Part shown: one piece after another, positions 1 to 8,920 of the stretch
Layout of the letters: each line of letters opens with the position of its first letter
Position numbering within the stretch: position 1 is the first letter of the stretch
Source of the DNA: Bacteroidota bacterium
GTDB lineage: Bacteria > Bacteroidota > Bacteroidia > Sphingobacteriales > Sphingobacteriaceae
Direction of reading: 5' to 3'
Assembly (NCBI GenBank): GCA_023450085.1
Contig: JAEXHI010000025.1
Location: 1-64,000 of the forward strand
Length of the DNA: 64,000 bases
Notes under the pieces: generated by a model
Database searches by the model: none
Seen by the model: the letters and a program-made list of their open reading frames with translations, nothing else
What the model was told of the DNA's origin: nothing
Translations under genes and position numbers: made by a program

Positions 1-72
1 CTCCCTGATCATAAAACGGTAAGTATCCAGATACTTCCGCTCAACGGTGAAATCATTGGTGTTTATTGGCAT
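1..72 (-). CDS. Partial unknown protein (N-terminus only, runs off window)
   Basis: Reading leftward from an ATG at 72, a frame of 24 codons stays open to the window edge and begins MPINTNDFTVERKYLDTYR. The composition looks like genuine coding sequence, but no family is recognisable from so few residues and no -7 element was found upstream. It could equally be a chance open frame; the adjoining sequence would settle it. Confidence 0.35.
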   Translation of the reverse strand, partial: MPINTNDFTVERKYLDTYRFMIRE

Positions 73-755
73 AACAGGATCAATTTAATTATTATGATTC
101 TGTTACCGAATTATCTGACATTTACAATACTGAGCCTGTCGAAGCACCTTTTAATTTCATAAGCAACCTTCTTTATATATTCCGAAAAGCAAAATCCCAC
201 AACAATCAACGTTAGCCCTTCTTTCCGCTATATTCCCGATAAAATCGGGAGATGCCGCTACAATAAGGTTTATTTTACAAAAACTTGTGCTACTATTAAT
301 GTAATAAACCAACGTCTAAAAAATATGTCACCCTTTCAGGGTTAACCGTTAAAATGCGATAATTATTCTATAAATATTTCACCACTTCGTGGTTATTTAA
401 AAACAAGAGAATTCAAACTTTCTAACCTTACAACATCCAAAACCCAAAATCCTAGTCCTTCAACATTCAAACTTTCTAACCTTACAATATCCAAATCCCA
501 CGATCTTAGCCCCTCACCCTTCCCCAATATTCAAACTTTACAACTTTATAACATTCCAATCTATTTAACCTTCCAACAATCTAGCAATTCAGCAATTTGA
601 CCTAACCTTCCAACTTTACAACGTTTCAATCTCCCCAACCCACCAACAATTCAACCATTTGGCCTTCCACCTTAAAAAGTGAGCTCGATTCGCGGTAATT
701 TCTTTACGCTTTCAGCTTTATGCTTTCGGCTTAAAAACCTATCTTTGCAGCAATT
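73..755. repeat. Gene-free spacer with palindromes and degenerate word repeats
   Basis: No gene is visible here. The left part holds short palindromes of the kind scattered in Bacteroidetes spacers: CCCGATaaaATCGGG near 236, CCCTTTCAGGG near 332, CCACTTCGTGG near 382. From 411 a 54-bp unit beginning ATTCAAACTTTCTAACC is repeated in tandem (411-464, 465-518) and then decays into related words (TTCCAAC, TTTACAAC, CAATTC) to about 670. The + strand of this part is almost G-free. A promoter-like element for purM closes the region. Confidence 0.7.
740..747 (+). promoter_or_regulatory. -7 element of purM promoter
   Basis: TATCTTTG matches the Bacteroidetes -7 consensus TAnnTTTG, with a weak TTTA -33 element 19 bp upstream (717-720). 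Only eight bases separate it from the purM ATG, so the transcript should start at or just before the start codon. Confidence 0.65.
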
Positions 756-1937
756 ATGAGCGACAATAGGTACAACCAGCGTGGCGTATCAGCATCTAAA
801 GAAGATGTACACGCAGCCATCAAAAACATCGACAAAGGCATATTCCCTAAAGCATTTTGCAAAATCATCCCTGACATATTGGGCAACGACGAAGCTTATT
901 GCAATATCATGCATGCTGATGGCGCAGGAACCAAGTCCTCTTTAGCTTATACCTACTGGAAAGAAACTGGCGACATTTCTGTATGGAAAGGAATTGCGCA
1001 AGATGCGATCATCATGAATATTGATGACTTAATCTGTGTAGGTGCTACCGACCAAATCCTATTATCATCAACCATTGGCCGTAATAAAAACTTGGTACCA
1101 GGCGAAGTCATTGCCGCTATTATTAACGGTACTGAAGAAATTTTAGCTGAATTAAGAAATTTAGGTATTTCTATTTACTCAACAGGTGGCGAAACTGCCG
1201 ATGTAGGAGACTTAGTTCGCACTATCATTGTCGATTCTACGGTAACCTGTCGTATGAAACGTGACAAGGTCATCAGCAACGACAACATCAAGGCAGGCAA
1301 TGTCGTGGTAGGTTTGGCCTCTTATGGCAAAGCTACTTACGAAAGTGAATATAATGGCGGAATGGGTTCAAATGGACTAACTTCTGCTCGTCACGATGTC
1401 TTTGAAAAATCTATAGCCGCTAAATATCCTGAAAGTTTTGACCCTAGCGTTCCTTTTGACTTAGTTTTTTCAGGTGGCAAACAACTTACCGACGAAGTAA
1501 AAATTAGCGACACAGAAAGCGTAACAGCTGGCAAACTAGTATTATCCCCTACCCGTACGTACGCTCCTGTGATTAAGCAAATATTAGATAAATATCGCAA
1601 GCAAATTGATGGCATTGTACACTGTAGTGGTGGAGCGCAAACCAAAGTGCTTCATTTTGTAAATGATGATGTACATGTAATCAAAGACAATTTATTTCCA
1701 ATTCCACCGCTATTTAAACTGATCCAAGAGCAATCTGGCACCGATTGGAAGGAAATGTACAAGGTATTTAACATGGGGCACCGCATGGAGCTTTATGTAC
1801 CTGCTGAAATTGCAGAAGATATTATTGCGATCTCTAAAAGCTTTAACATCGATGCGCAGATCATTGGCCGTGTAGAAAGCAGTCAACAAAAACAGGTAAC
1901 GATAAAAAGCGAATTTGGGGAGTTTGTTTATAATTAG
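756..1937 (+). CDS. purM: Phosphoribosylformylglycinamidine cyclo-ligase (AIR synthase)
   Basis: Fifth step of de novo purine synthesis: ATP-dependent closure of FGAM to aminoimidazole ribotide, in the cytoplasm. The 393-residue protein has the PurM-type N-terminal ATPase half (HADGAGTK at 53-60, NIDDL at 89-92, GGETADVGD at 144-152) and a C-terminal half with SGGAQTK and FNMGHRMELYVP. It is longer than the enterobacterial enzyme (about 345), as is usual for Bacteroidetes PurM. The start is fixed by the -7 element eight bases upstream. It stands alone; no other pur gene is nearby. A PurM-like paralogue of other function is the only alternative. Confidence 0.87.
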   Translation: MSDNRYNQRGVSASKEDVHAAIKNIDKGIFPKAFCKIIPDILGNDEAYCNIMHADGAGTKSSLAYTYWKETGDISVWKGIAQDAIIMNIDDLICVGATDQILLSSTIGRNKNLVPGEVIAAIINGTEEILAELRNLGISIYSTGGETADVGDLVRTIIVDSTVTCRMKRDKVISNDNIKAGNVVVGLASYGKATYESEYNGGMGSNGLTSARHDVFEKSIAAKYPESFDPSVPFDLVFSGGKQLTDEVKISDTESVTAGKLVLSPTRTYAPVIKQILDKYRKQIDGIVHCSGGAQTKVLHFVNDDVHVIKDNLFPIPPLFKLIQEQSGTDWKEMYKVFNMGHRMELYVPAEIAEDIIAISKSFNIDAQIIGRVESSQQKQVTIKSEFGEFVYN

Positions 1938-2090
1938 TATTCTCGTTTTGTTATCCAGAGTGCACCTGTCCCGACTATTCGGGAACGAAGGATCCTTTTT
2001 ATGCTTAGAAATTCTGTGGTATGGTAATAACACCAACCACAGGTTCAAACACAGCCACAAGTCATACAGAGAATACTAGATTGAGCACCT

Positions 2091-2162
2091 TGTCATCCTG
2101 AGCGAAGCGAAGGGATCCTTTAACGTTCTCGTTGAGATTCCTGACTGCATTCGGAATGACAG
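2091..2162. repeat. Palindromic GTCATCCTGAGC-type intergenic element
   Basis: The segment starts with GTCATCCTGAGCGAAGCGAA and ends with CGGAATGAC, the boundaries of a short intergenic palindrome family present elsewhere in the window (36201, 52283, 54512, 30.7-31.6 kb). It lies between the convergent purM and dienelactone hydrolase genes. A related half element (CCCGACTATTCGGG) is near 1970. Confidence 0.6.
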
Positions 2163-2185
2163 GCAAATTTTAGAAAGACAAGTTG

Positions 2186-3040
2186 CTAACTTAATTTCTT
2201 CTTAAATAAATCAATGGTACGTTGCCAAGCTAATTTAGCGGCAGCTTCATTATATCTAGTTGGTGAAGTGTCGTTATTAAAGGCATGGTTTACACCCTCA
2301 TAGACATAAAGCTGGTAATTAATCTTATTGGCTTTTAAAGCCTGCTCATAAGCGGGAATACCGGCATTAATACGTTCATCCAAACCACCATAATGCAATA
2401 ACAAATTAGCTTTAATATGAGGTACTTCCTCCGCCTTTGCCTGCGAACCATAATAAGCTACGGCGGCATTCAGTTGGGGATCATTTACAGCTAGCTTATT
2501 AGCCAAACCACCGCCCCAACAAAAACCTACACAACCAGTTTTACCATTCCCTAGCGGATGCGCACGTAGAAATGCTAGGGCTTTTAAATAATTCTGTAAG
2601 TTCTTTTCAGGATCTAATTTGCCAATCAATTCCCTCGCTTTGTTTTCATCTGTTGGTGTACCTGCAAAAGCCGAAAGGGCATCAACACCTAAAGCTAAAA
2701 ACCCAGCCAATGCCACACGCTTAGTTACATCTTTAATATGTGGCGTAAGGCCTCTATTTTCGTGAATGACCACTACAGCTCCAAGTTTCTTTTTGTTTCC
2801 TTTGGGCATTGCAAAAAGTCCAGCCATATCACCATCGGCTCCTGGAAAGGTAATCTCTTCACTGAACACTTCATCATCATTCACTGTAGCCGCGGCAGCA
2901 TAATTACTTTCCAAAGCGGGCAAAACGGTTAAAGCCAAAGCTGTACTACCCGTTAAAATGGCCAGCTTTTTCATAAATTCTTTACGGCTAATTTGGCTAT
3001 GGGTGTACGAATCGTACAAATTGATAATTTTTTGATCCAT
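2186..3040 (-). CDS. Exported dienelactone hydrolase family protein
   Basis: Alpha/beta hydrolase of the dienelactone hydrolase family, about 284 residues from the ATG at 3040; I prefer this start because 17 further upstream in-frame codons do not resemble the family. Nucleophile Cys174 lies in GFCWGGG, with Asp221 (GLDERI) and His252 (GVNHAF) completing the Cys-Asp-His triad, and HENRG near residue 93 helps build the oxyanion region. The N-terminus holds SRKEFMKK followed by a hydrophobic stretch and an Ala-rich end, a signal resembling a Tat signal with RK in place of RR. Substrate unknown. It is monocistronic and converges on purM. Confidence 0.8.
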   Translation of the reverse strand: MDQKIINLYDSYTHSQISRKEFMKKLAILTGSTALALTVLPALESNYAAAATVNDDEVFSEEITFPGADGDMAGLFAMPKGNKKKLGAVVVIHENRGLTPHIKDVTKRVALAGFLALGVDALSAFAGTPTDENKARELIGKLDPEKNLQNYLKALAFLRAHPLGNGKTGCVGFCWGGGLANKLAVNDPQLNAAVAYYGSQAKAEEVPHIKANLLLHYGGLDERINAGIPAYEQALKANKINYQLYVYEGVNHAFNNDTSPTRYNEAAAKLAWQRTIDLFKKKLS

Positions 3041-3190
3041 GATACGGGGTTTAGTATAATGTAATTTAGCCAATCCATCAAAAATCACCAAGCTTCACCT
3101 TAAGGATTTCACTTTTGTATTGTGTATTTTACAAGATACAGTTATCCCTCATATATCACCGTAATCGTTCGAACCGTGCTTTTGTAAAGC

Positions 3191-3220
3191 AAAAAATCCA
3201 CAAGCTTTAGCTTGTGGATT
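3191..3220 (-). terminator. Intrinsic terminator after the astacin gene and paralogue remnant
   Basis: Read on the minus strand, stem AATCCACAAGC with a TTTA/TAAA loop is followed by a run of six T. It is a near copy of the terminators at 4717 and 5239 (same CAAGC stem base), suggesting it was duplicated with the adjacent coding remnant. Confidence 0.8.
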
Positions 3221-3232
3221 ACCAATTTAATT

Positions 3233-3301
3233 TTATCGACTTTGAAGTTTCAGGATCCTATTGTTCTCATATCTAAGTTCAATATCGGAAGTTACGTTGA
3301 T
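3233..3301 (-). pseudogene. C-terminal remnant of a paralogue of the lipoprotein at 4761
   Basis: On the minus strand this segment encodes SDIELRYENNRILKLQSR then stop, almost identical to the end of the 110-residue lipoprotein at 4761-5093 (SDTELRYEENRILKLQNR), and it is followed by the same kind of terminator. Upstream codons read INVT, matching the ANVT of the intact gene with a small deletion, and then similarity ends just before the astacin gene 3' end. No start codon belongs to it, so it is a truncated gene copy. Confidence 0.75.
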
Positions 3302-3366
3302 GTGACTAGTTTATTTTTCTTAAAATCTAAAAAGGCTTTATTAAGCAATTTAAAATAACTAAACTA

Positions 3367-4593
3367 TTAATATCTATAACCTACTCCTTGCGCTAAACCT
3401 GAGTAAAGTTCAGAAGTATAAAATGAATAGCTACCATACTCCATACTATATTGTAATATGCCAGGTCCAACATACACATTATCGACTCCTGCGGGAGCAT
3501 TCACTTTTACTATATAGCTGCCATATCCTCCGTTTAAATAGTTATAGGCATACCTGCAATTTAATACCACAGGATATTGGAGAGATACTTTATTTTGAAA
3601 ATTTATATCGCTATAAAATTCAACAAAATAATGATAAGAATCTCGTAAATCTTCGTTAGTTGCACTACTATAGTAATAGGAATCATCTTGATTATAATGA
3701 CTTACGAATTTAGCATACACAGGTTTATATAAATATTTCACACCCTCTACATCTCTTTGAGATAAATAATAACCACCGTTCCAAGTAGTACCGTCTTTTC
3801 TAGTCATTTGGGGAACAGCACTTCCATTAATTGCAGGTACCGACGAATAAGAAGGGTAAATCATTGCAGACAAAAAATCAAATGGACCTATTTGAAATCC
3901 ACCATTACCCTGCACATCATAAGTATCATATTGATATTTCCAATTACTAGCAATATTTCCATAATTGACATTTATGTATTGCCCCCTATCGGCTCTTGTT
4001 TGCTCATGCATTAAACCAATTGCGTGACCAATTTCGTGGATTGCAGTACCTGCCGATCCGTTAGGAACTAATCTTATTTCCTGGCGACCTCCCACCATTC
4101 CTAATTGCGAGCTACCCGCTCCCTGAGTAGGCGGGCCGCTAAAATCAATATAATTATTTTCATTATAACGAAGCACAAAACGAATTGGAGTTTCCTGTTC
4201 CCAATGAGCAATTGCATCTGCAATTGCTATATTGTTACTAAGATCATTGACTACATAATAAACAATACCCCCTGGCCATAATCTCGAAAATTCATTTGTA
4301 AAAGTGCTTTGTGTTTGGTTACCATTATTTTTAGCACCAATTTTATTTGCTTCTAAATAACTGATTTGATCTTTTGACAAAATCACATCGCCGCCCACAA
4401 TATATTCTGCCTTTTCATTAATATAAACCGAAACTTGCCCTCCGTTTTTGAGCTTGTAAAGCACATAACTTCCTTTACTTTGTATCTCCTCTGGTTTAGG
4501 AATATCTTTTTCATTTTCCTTTTTACATCCTAAAGCTAACATGATACAGCATAATGCCAGTAATGCTGAATAGATTTTAATTTTCTTTGTCAT
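3367..4593 (-). CDS. Astacin-family (M12A) metalloprotease lipoprotein
   Basis: Secreted zinc endopeptidase of 408 residues. The zinc signature HEIGHAIGLMHE (about 186-197) extended by QTRADRG is the astacin hallmark HExxHxxGxxHExxRxDR, with Glu187 as catalytic base; the Met-turn SAMIYPSY follows near 242-249. The N-terminus is a lipoprotein signal with lipobox LALGC (Cys23), so the enzyme is probably anchored in a membrane. Residues 25-100 resemble the propeptide region of flavastacin-like enzymes, and the C-terminal 120 residues form a Tyr-rich beta domain of unknown role. It is not in an evident operon. Confidence 0.85.
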   Translation of the reverse strand: MTKKIKIYSALLALCCIMLALGCKKENEKDIPKPEEIQSKGSYVLYKLKNGGQVSVYINEKAEYIVGGDVILSKDQISYLEANKIGAKNNGNQTQSTFTNEFSRLWPGGIVYYVVNDLSNNIAIADAIAHWEQETPIRFVLRYNENNYIDFSGPPTQGAGSSQLGMVGGRQEIRLVPNGSAGTAIHEIGHAIGLMHEQTRADRGQYINVNYGNIASNWKYQYDTYDVQGNGGFQIGPFDFLSAMIYPSYSSVPAINGSAVPQMTRKDGTTWNGGYYLSQRDVEGVKYLYKPVYAKFVSHYNQDDSYYYSSATNEDLRDSYHYFVEFYSDINFQNKVSLQYPVVLNCRYAYNYLNGGYGSYIVKVNAPAGVDNVYVGPGILQYSMEYGSYSFYTSELYSGLAQGVGYRY

Positions 4594-4716
4594 ATCGTTA
4601 ATTTATTTTCCCTAATATAAGAAACGAAATATTAACAACAAATTAACTATCAATAACTTACAAAACAAAAAGTTGTAACTGATAATAATACCTTCACTCA
4701 ATCTTAACTTTAGCGC

Positions 4717-4747
4717 AAAAAAAATCCCCAAGCTTTCGCTTGGGGAT
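4717..4747 (-). terminator. Intrinsic terminator of the small lipoprotein gene
   Basis: Minus-strand stem ATCCCCAAGC, GAAA tetraloop, GCTTGGGGAT, then eight T. It sits 14 bp after the stop codon of the gene at 4761. Confidence 0.88.
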
Positions 4748-4760
4748 CTTCAATTGAATT

Positions 4761-5093
4761 TTATCGATTTTGAAGTTTCAGTATTCTATTTTCCTCATAT
4801 CGAAGTTCAGTATCGGAAATAATTTTGAACTTTGTTACATTAGCTTCCTCTTTTACTTCAAGCTTATTCCCTTTAATCTTATATGTTCCTCTATAAACAA
4901 TATCACCACCATATAAAATACCAGCCTTTCCATCTGGATATAGCGTTAAAATAATACCTCCAAAACCAATATCGCTAGAGGCCTTGCCTTGCTCCACAAA
5001 AGTTTTTTCCACATCTACTTCCAAAGCGTCTTTACATGCTTGAAATAAGAATGTGAAAAGACTTAATAGCGTAAGGACAACTAATTTCTTCAT
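4761..5093 (-). CDS. Small hypothetical lipoprotein
   Basis: A 110-residue protein of unknown function. It starts with a lipoprotein signal (lipobox LFQAC) and the mature part is a short beta-rich domain: GTYKIKGNKLEV and the end ELRYEENRILKL resemble the strand pattern of small lipocalin-like lipoproteins common in Bacteroidetes. A truncated copy of its 3' end with its terminator lies 1.5 kb downstream (3233-3301), on the far side of the astacin gene. Confidence 0.7.
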   Translation of the reverse strand: MKKLVVLTLLSLFTFLFQACKDALEVDVEKTFVEQGKASSDIGFGGIILTLYPDGKAGILYGGDIVYRGTYKIKGNKLEVKEEANVTKFKIISDTELRYEENRILKLQNR

Positions 5094-5238
5094 AGTTCTA
5101 TTTTATATGTTTAATTTATACGCAATCTGCCAAAATCAGAATGTAACAAAATTCAAAATTTACATTTATCAATAACAACATTTACATTACGCGTCGAACT
5201 TACCAAACGCTACACAAAATCCAGATTTTTATTGAATC

Positions 5239-5268
5239 AAAAATCCCCAAGCTTTCGCTTGGGGATTT
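5239..5268 (-). terminator. Intrinsic terminator of the Oar-like receptor gene
   Basis: Perfect 12-bp stem AAATCCCCAAGC/GCTTGGGGATTT with a four-base loop and five T on the minus strand, 26 bp after the receptor stop codon. The stem core is the same as in the terminator at 4717. Confidence 0.88.
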
Positions 5269-5294
5269 CAAAAGTATTTAGATAGGATGATCTA

Positions 5295-8200
5295 CTAAAA
5301 GATATATCTCAATCCTAATTGAATTCTATAAGTACTAGTTGCTGACAAGTTATCTTCGATAGCTTTGTTACGTAAATCACCACCAGTAGAAACAGTACCC
5401 ATTCTGTAGATTGGCCTGTTGTTAGTTCCAATTGATTGGAAAGCTAATGGGTTGTTAACGATGTATCTGCTGTAAGCACCCCAGTTTTTGTTGATTAAGT
5501 TAGCTGCGTTGATCACATCTGCACTGAACTGTAAAGTATGTCTTCTAACACCGTCTTTACCAGCTTGAACAAAAATATCTTGCAACAAACGAACGTCAAC
5601 TCTGTTAAACCATGGCAATAAAGCACCATTACGCTCAGCAAATTTACCTCTATGGTTTTTCAAATATGATGATGAGTTAATGAATTGCTCTAAAGCTTCA
5701 TTTTGTTGTGCAACAGTGTAAGTTCTACCACCAGCAGTAAATTGTTGGAATTGAGTCTCTCCTGGTCTTGGAATGTACATTAAATCTGTAGAGTTGTTTC
5801 CATCGCCATTGATATCACCATTGTAAACAAAGCTATATCTTCCTTGGTGTGCTCCTTCATAGAATACAGACAAAGTCGTTCCTAAATGCTTAAGATATTC
5901 TACTCTGTATGAAAGGTTAGCTACCACACGGTGAGGAACCGCATATTGCGACATGTAAAGCTCATTTGAGTTAGAAGTACCTACGTTTGGATTTGAATTC
6001 CAAACTGAAGATGCTTGGTTACCTGGGTTACCAGTTAAGTCTTTAGCAATAGTATAAGTATAGGCAACTTGTCCTGAGAAACCTCCACTAAAGCTTTTAC
6101 TTACTTGTCCAGTTAATGAACTAGCCCAACCTTTATCACTGTTTTCTAAAGCAATTGCAGAAGTAATACCGCTATTCAATCTGTTAGAACCAATGATTCT
6201 TTCTCTTTGCAAGTTACCTTCGTAAATTACACCAGTAGCAGGAGTTTGGTTAACGTTTCTCATTTTAACACCGTTTACATCTTTTGTAAACATACCGTCA
6301 AATGTAAAAGTTACGCCGTTATCCAAAGTTTTATCCAATCCTAAGTTAACTCTAAAGATTTTAGGGAATTTAAAGTTTCTATCAACAAATACTACGTTAC
6401 CGTTAGGAGTTGTACCAGCAGTTGAAGGGAATAAGTTTGAATAAGCATCAGGATTAGAGTTTAATCTGATGTTAGCCAAAGTAGTTGCCGAAGTAATAGA
6501 TCCACCAAACTGATACATACCAGTGTTAGTAGGAATATTAGTTAAGAACACAAATGGAATTTTTCCAGTGAAAATACCAACACCACCTCTTAACACCGCT
6601 GATTTATCTTCGCTTGTAAATCTAAATCCAACACGTGGAGACAATAAGATAGTACTTTTAGGGAATTTATCTGTAAAGTAGTGTCTCAATGAACCATCTG
6701 CACCATAGAAATTTAATGCTGATGTTGCTGGGTTATTTAAAGGATCTTCATGATAAATAGGCATATCAGCTCTTAAACCAAAAGTCAATTTAGCATTGTC
6801 CGTTACATTCCACTCATCTTGGATATAAGCACCTGCTTGTCCAATTTTCAACTGAGCTGAATAAACTGCTTTTTCTCCAGGAATTAAAGACTTAGTATAA
6901 GCATAATAAATAGGAGCTGCATCAGTCAAGAAATCGTTCATTGAATTGAACACGTAGTAGCTGTTAGAACCAGGCATGTACATGTTACCAACTTCTTGGT
7001 ATTCATAAGTTAAACCTGTTGTTAAAGTATGTTTGCCTAAATAGAAGCTCAAGTTGTCAGTAAATGAATATACTTTGTTAATTACATCATTGTTGTAAGT
7101 ATATGGATCCATACCTGCAAACATCATGTTATTTCCACTTCCATCAAAAATATCAATAGAAGGAAAAACAGAGCCAGGATATTGTCTTGTCGCTTGATTT
7201 CTAGTATAAGTAGCCAATAACTGGTTAGATACTTTTGAAGACAATCTACTATTCAACTCTAAAGTACCACTTTTAGTAGTATTCAAATAATTAAACATAC
7301 TGTTTTCAAACGCCATAGACCTGTTACTCAACCTATTGAAAGGCAATCTTGAAAGATTAGCAGTCGCACCAGTTGGTCTGAAACCGCCACCGTTAGGCAC
7401 ACTTGAACCGTTAGTAGAAGCATCATCAGTACCTTTAAAGTCACTATATTTTAAAGTTAACTTATGGTTGTTGCTAATATTCCAGTCAATTTTACCTAAA
7501 ATTTTGTGGTTATTATTTTCAAAACCTGGGAAGTTATCATAACCACCAGTTTCGTAACCAAATTTAGTTTTCAAGTAATTAGAAACTTGTTGCATTTGCG
7601 CAACAGTAGTTGAAGAAACGGTACCAGCGCCTTGACCATTGGTTGGATAGAAAGTAACACCAGGTGCTAAGTTCTCTTCTTTTTCAGCGTTCACAAAGAA
7701 GAACAATTTGTTCTTAATGATAGGACCACCTAAACTGAAACCGTAAGTCTTGCTTTTTGAATCTGCAATGGTAGATTTGATATCTGCACTTTTAATTTTT
7801 GTTCCAATAAAGCTTTGATCTCTGTATAAGCCATAAGCTGTACCTTTAAAACTGTTGGTACCACTTTTAGTAACCGCACTGATGTTAGCACCAGTAAAAC
7901 CAGCTTGTCTCACATCATAAGGCGCAATGTTAATTGAAATCTGATCATAAGAATCAATCGAGATAGGCATTGCTCCACCACCCGGAAGTGGATCTGTAGA
8001 TAAACCGAAGTTGTTGTTTAAGTTAGCACCATCGATCTGGATGTTATTGTAACGACCATCTCTACCACCAAAGTTATTTCCACTTGCTTGTGGAGTAGTT
8101 CTGGTAAAATCAGTAATACTTCTGCTGATGGTTGGCAAAGTAGCCAAGTCTCTGCTAGAAACACTTGTACTTGCTCCAGTTTTCTCTTGAACAAATTTGT

Positions 8201-8582
8201 TTCTTGTTCCCGTTACTGTAACGGTACCTAAAGTAGTACTGTTATCTGTTAAGGCATAATTCAAGTTGTAGTTGTCCCCTAATTTTAAAGTTACATTTTC
8301 AACTTTTGCTGTAGAAAAGCCTACAAAGCTAATTTCAACGATGTAAGGGCCACCAACTCTCATGTTTGGAATGGTGAAACGACCATCCGTATTTGTAGCT
8401 GTGGTGTACACAGTACCCGAAGGCGTGTGTGTTGCCTTAATGCCCGCACCAGGCAAAGGACCTTTTGAATCTTTGATTATACCGCTCATTGATGAAGTAG
8501 TTACCTGTGCGTTCACCGAACCCACAAAGCCAATTACCACAAGAACAACCGCTACAATTTTTAATAGTAAAGATTTTTTCAT
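5295..8582 (-). CDS. TonB-dependent receptor, Oar-like, with carboxypeptidase-regulatory-like domain
   Basis: Outer-membrane protein of 1095 residues. A signal peptide ends near residue 25 (GSVNAQ); residues about 27-120 form a carboxypeptidase-regulatory-like Ig-type domain (SGIIKDSKGPLPGAGI, TNTDGRFTIPNM); residues about 130-240 form the plug (IQIDGANLNNNFG, GANISAVTKSGTNSFKG); the remainder is a long beta-barrel ending in aromatic-rich QLGLRYIF. This layout is that of Oar-like proteins, whose ligand is generally unknown. It is not paired with a SusD-like gene, which argues against a polysaccharide utilisation locus. Expressed from the promoter at 8638-8667 with its own terminator. Confidence 0.87.
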   Translation of the reverse strand: MKKSLLLKIVAVVLVVIGFVGSVNAQVTTSSMSGIIKDSKGPLPGAGIKATHTPSGTVYTTATNTDGRFTIPNMRVGGPYIVEISFVGFSTAKVENVTLKLGDNYNLNYALTDNSTTLGTVTVTGTRNKFVQEKTGASTSVSSRDLATLPTISRSITDFTRTTPQASGNNFGGRDGRYNNIQIDGANLNNNFGLSTDPLPGGGAMPISIDSYDQISINIAPYDVRQAGFTGANISAVTKSGTNSFKGTAYGLYRDQSFIGTKIKSADIKSTIADSKSKTYGFSLGGPIIKNKLFFFVNAEKEENLAPGVTFYPTNGQGAGTVSSTTVAQMQQVSNYLKTKFGYETGGYDNFPGFENNNHKILGKIDWNISNNHKLTLKYSDFKGTDDASTNGSSVPNGGGFRPTGATANLSRLPFNRLSNRSMAFENSMFNYLNTTKSGTLELNSRLSSKVSNQLLATYTRNQATRQYPGSVFPSIDIFDGSGNNMMFAGMDPYTYNNDVINKVYSFTDNLSFYLGKHTLTTGLTYEYQEVGNMYMPGSNSYYVFNSMNDFLTDAAPIYYAYTKSLIPGEKAVYSAQLKIGQAGAYIQDEWNVTDNAKLTFGLRADMPIYHEDPLNNPATSALNFYGADGSLRHYFTDKFPKSTILLSPRVGFRFTSEDKSAVLRGGVGIFTGKIPFVFLTNIPTNTGMYQFGGSITSATTLANIRLNSNPDAYSNLFPSTAGTTPNGNVVFVDRNFKFPKIFRVNLGLDKTLDNGVTFTFDGMFTKDVNGVKMRNVNQTPATGVIYEGNLQRERIIGSNRLNSGITSAIALENSDKGWASSLTGQVSKSFSGGFSGQVAYTYTIAKDLTGNPGNQASSVWNSNPNVGTSNSNELYMSQYAVPHRVVANLSYRVEYLKHLGTTLSVFYEGAHQGRYSFVYNGDINGDGNNSTDLMYIPRPGETQFQQFTAGGRTYTVAQQNEALEQFINSSSYLKNHRGKFAERNGALLPWFNRVDVRLLQDIFVQAGKDGVRRHTLQFSADVINAANLINKNWGAYSRYIVNNPLAFQSIGTNNRPIYRMGTVSTGGDLRNKAIEDNLSATSTYRIQLGLRYIF

Positions 8583-8637
8583 GCTCTTTCTAATGAATTT
8601 TTAATTGTTTTGTTAAGATATGTTAAAAATACCGCCA

Positions 8638-8667
8638 CAAATCTAGACATTAATTTGCGCTCGCAAA
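8638..8667 (-). promoter_or_regulatory. Bacteroidetes-type promoter of the Oar-like gene
   Basis: On the minus strand TTTG (8667-8664), 18-bp spacer, then TAGATTTG (8645-8638). Both elements match the Bacteroidetes -33/-7 consensus exactly. Predicted start is about 50 nt upstream of the ATG. Confidence 0.8.
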
Positions 8668-8874
8668 GTATTCTTAATGTGAATAAATTGTTAAGTCTGC
8701 CAAAACTTTTCCACACTTAACATACAATACACACCACGTAAAGTGGTATATACGAACAGATTAAATGATAATTTAACAATATTTTAAACTCAGCGTTATC
8801 AATCTTTCATTAACGCCATTTATTTATTACAATAACCTTACGGCAGCATACGATGGTTTAATCAACATTTTTTT

Positions 8875-8882
8875 TAATTTTG
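8875..8882 (+). promoter_or_regulatory. -7 element of lpdA promoter
   Basis: TAATTTTG matches TAnnTTTG and lies 38 bp before the lpdA ATG. The -33 element is weak (TTTA near 8857). Confidence 0.55.
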
Positions 8883-8920
8883 GCAGCAAATTATTACGTT
8901 AATTTCCTTTTAAAAAGAAT

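Larger units (their letters stand above)
8583..8920. other. Divergent intergenic region
   Basis: This 338-bp AT-rich spacer separates the divergent Oar-like and lpdA genes. It holds the promoter at 8638-8667 on the minus strand and a -7 element TAATTTTG (8875-8882) for lpdA on the plus strand. A short dyad CCACgtaaaGTGG lies near 8736. I see no gene. Confidence 0.6.
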
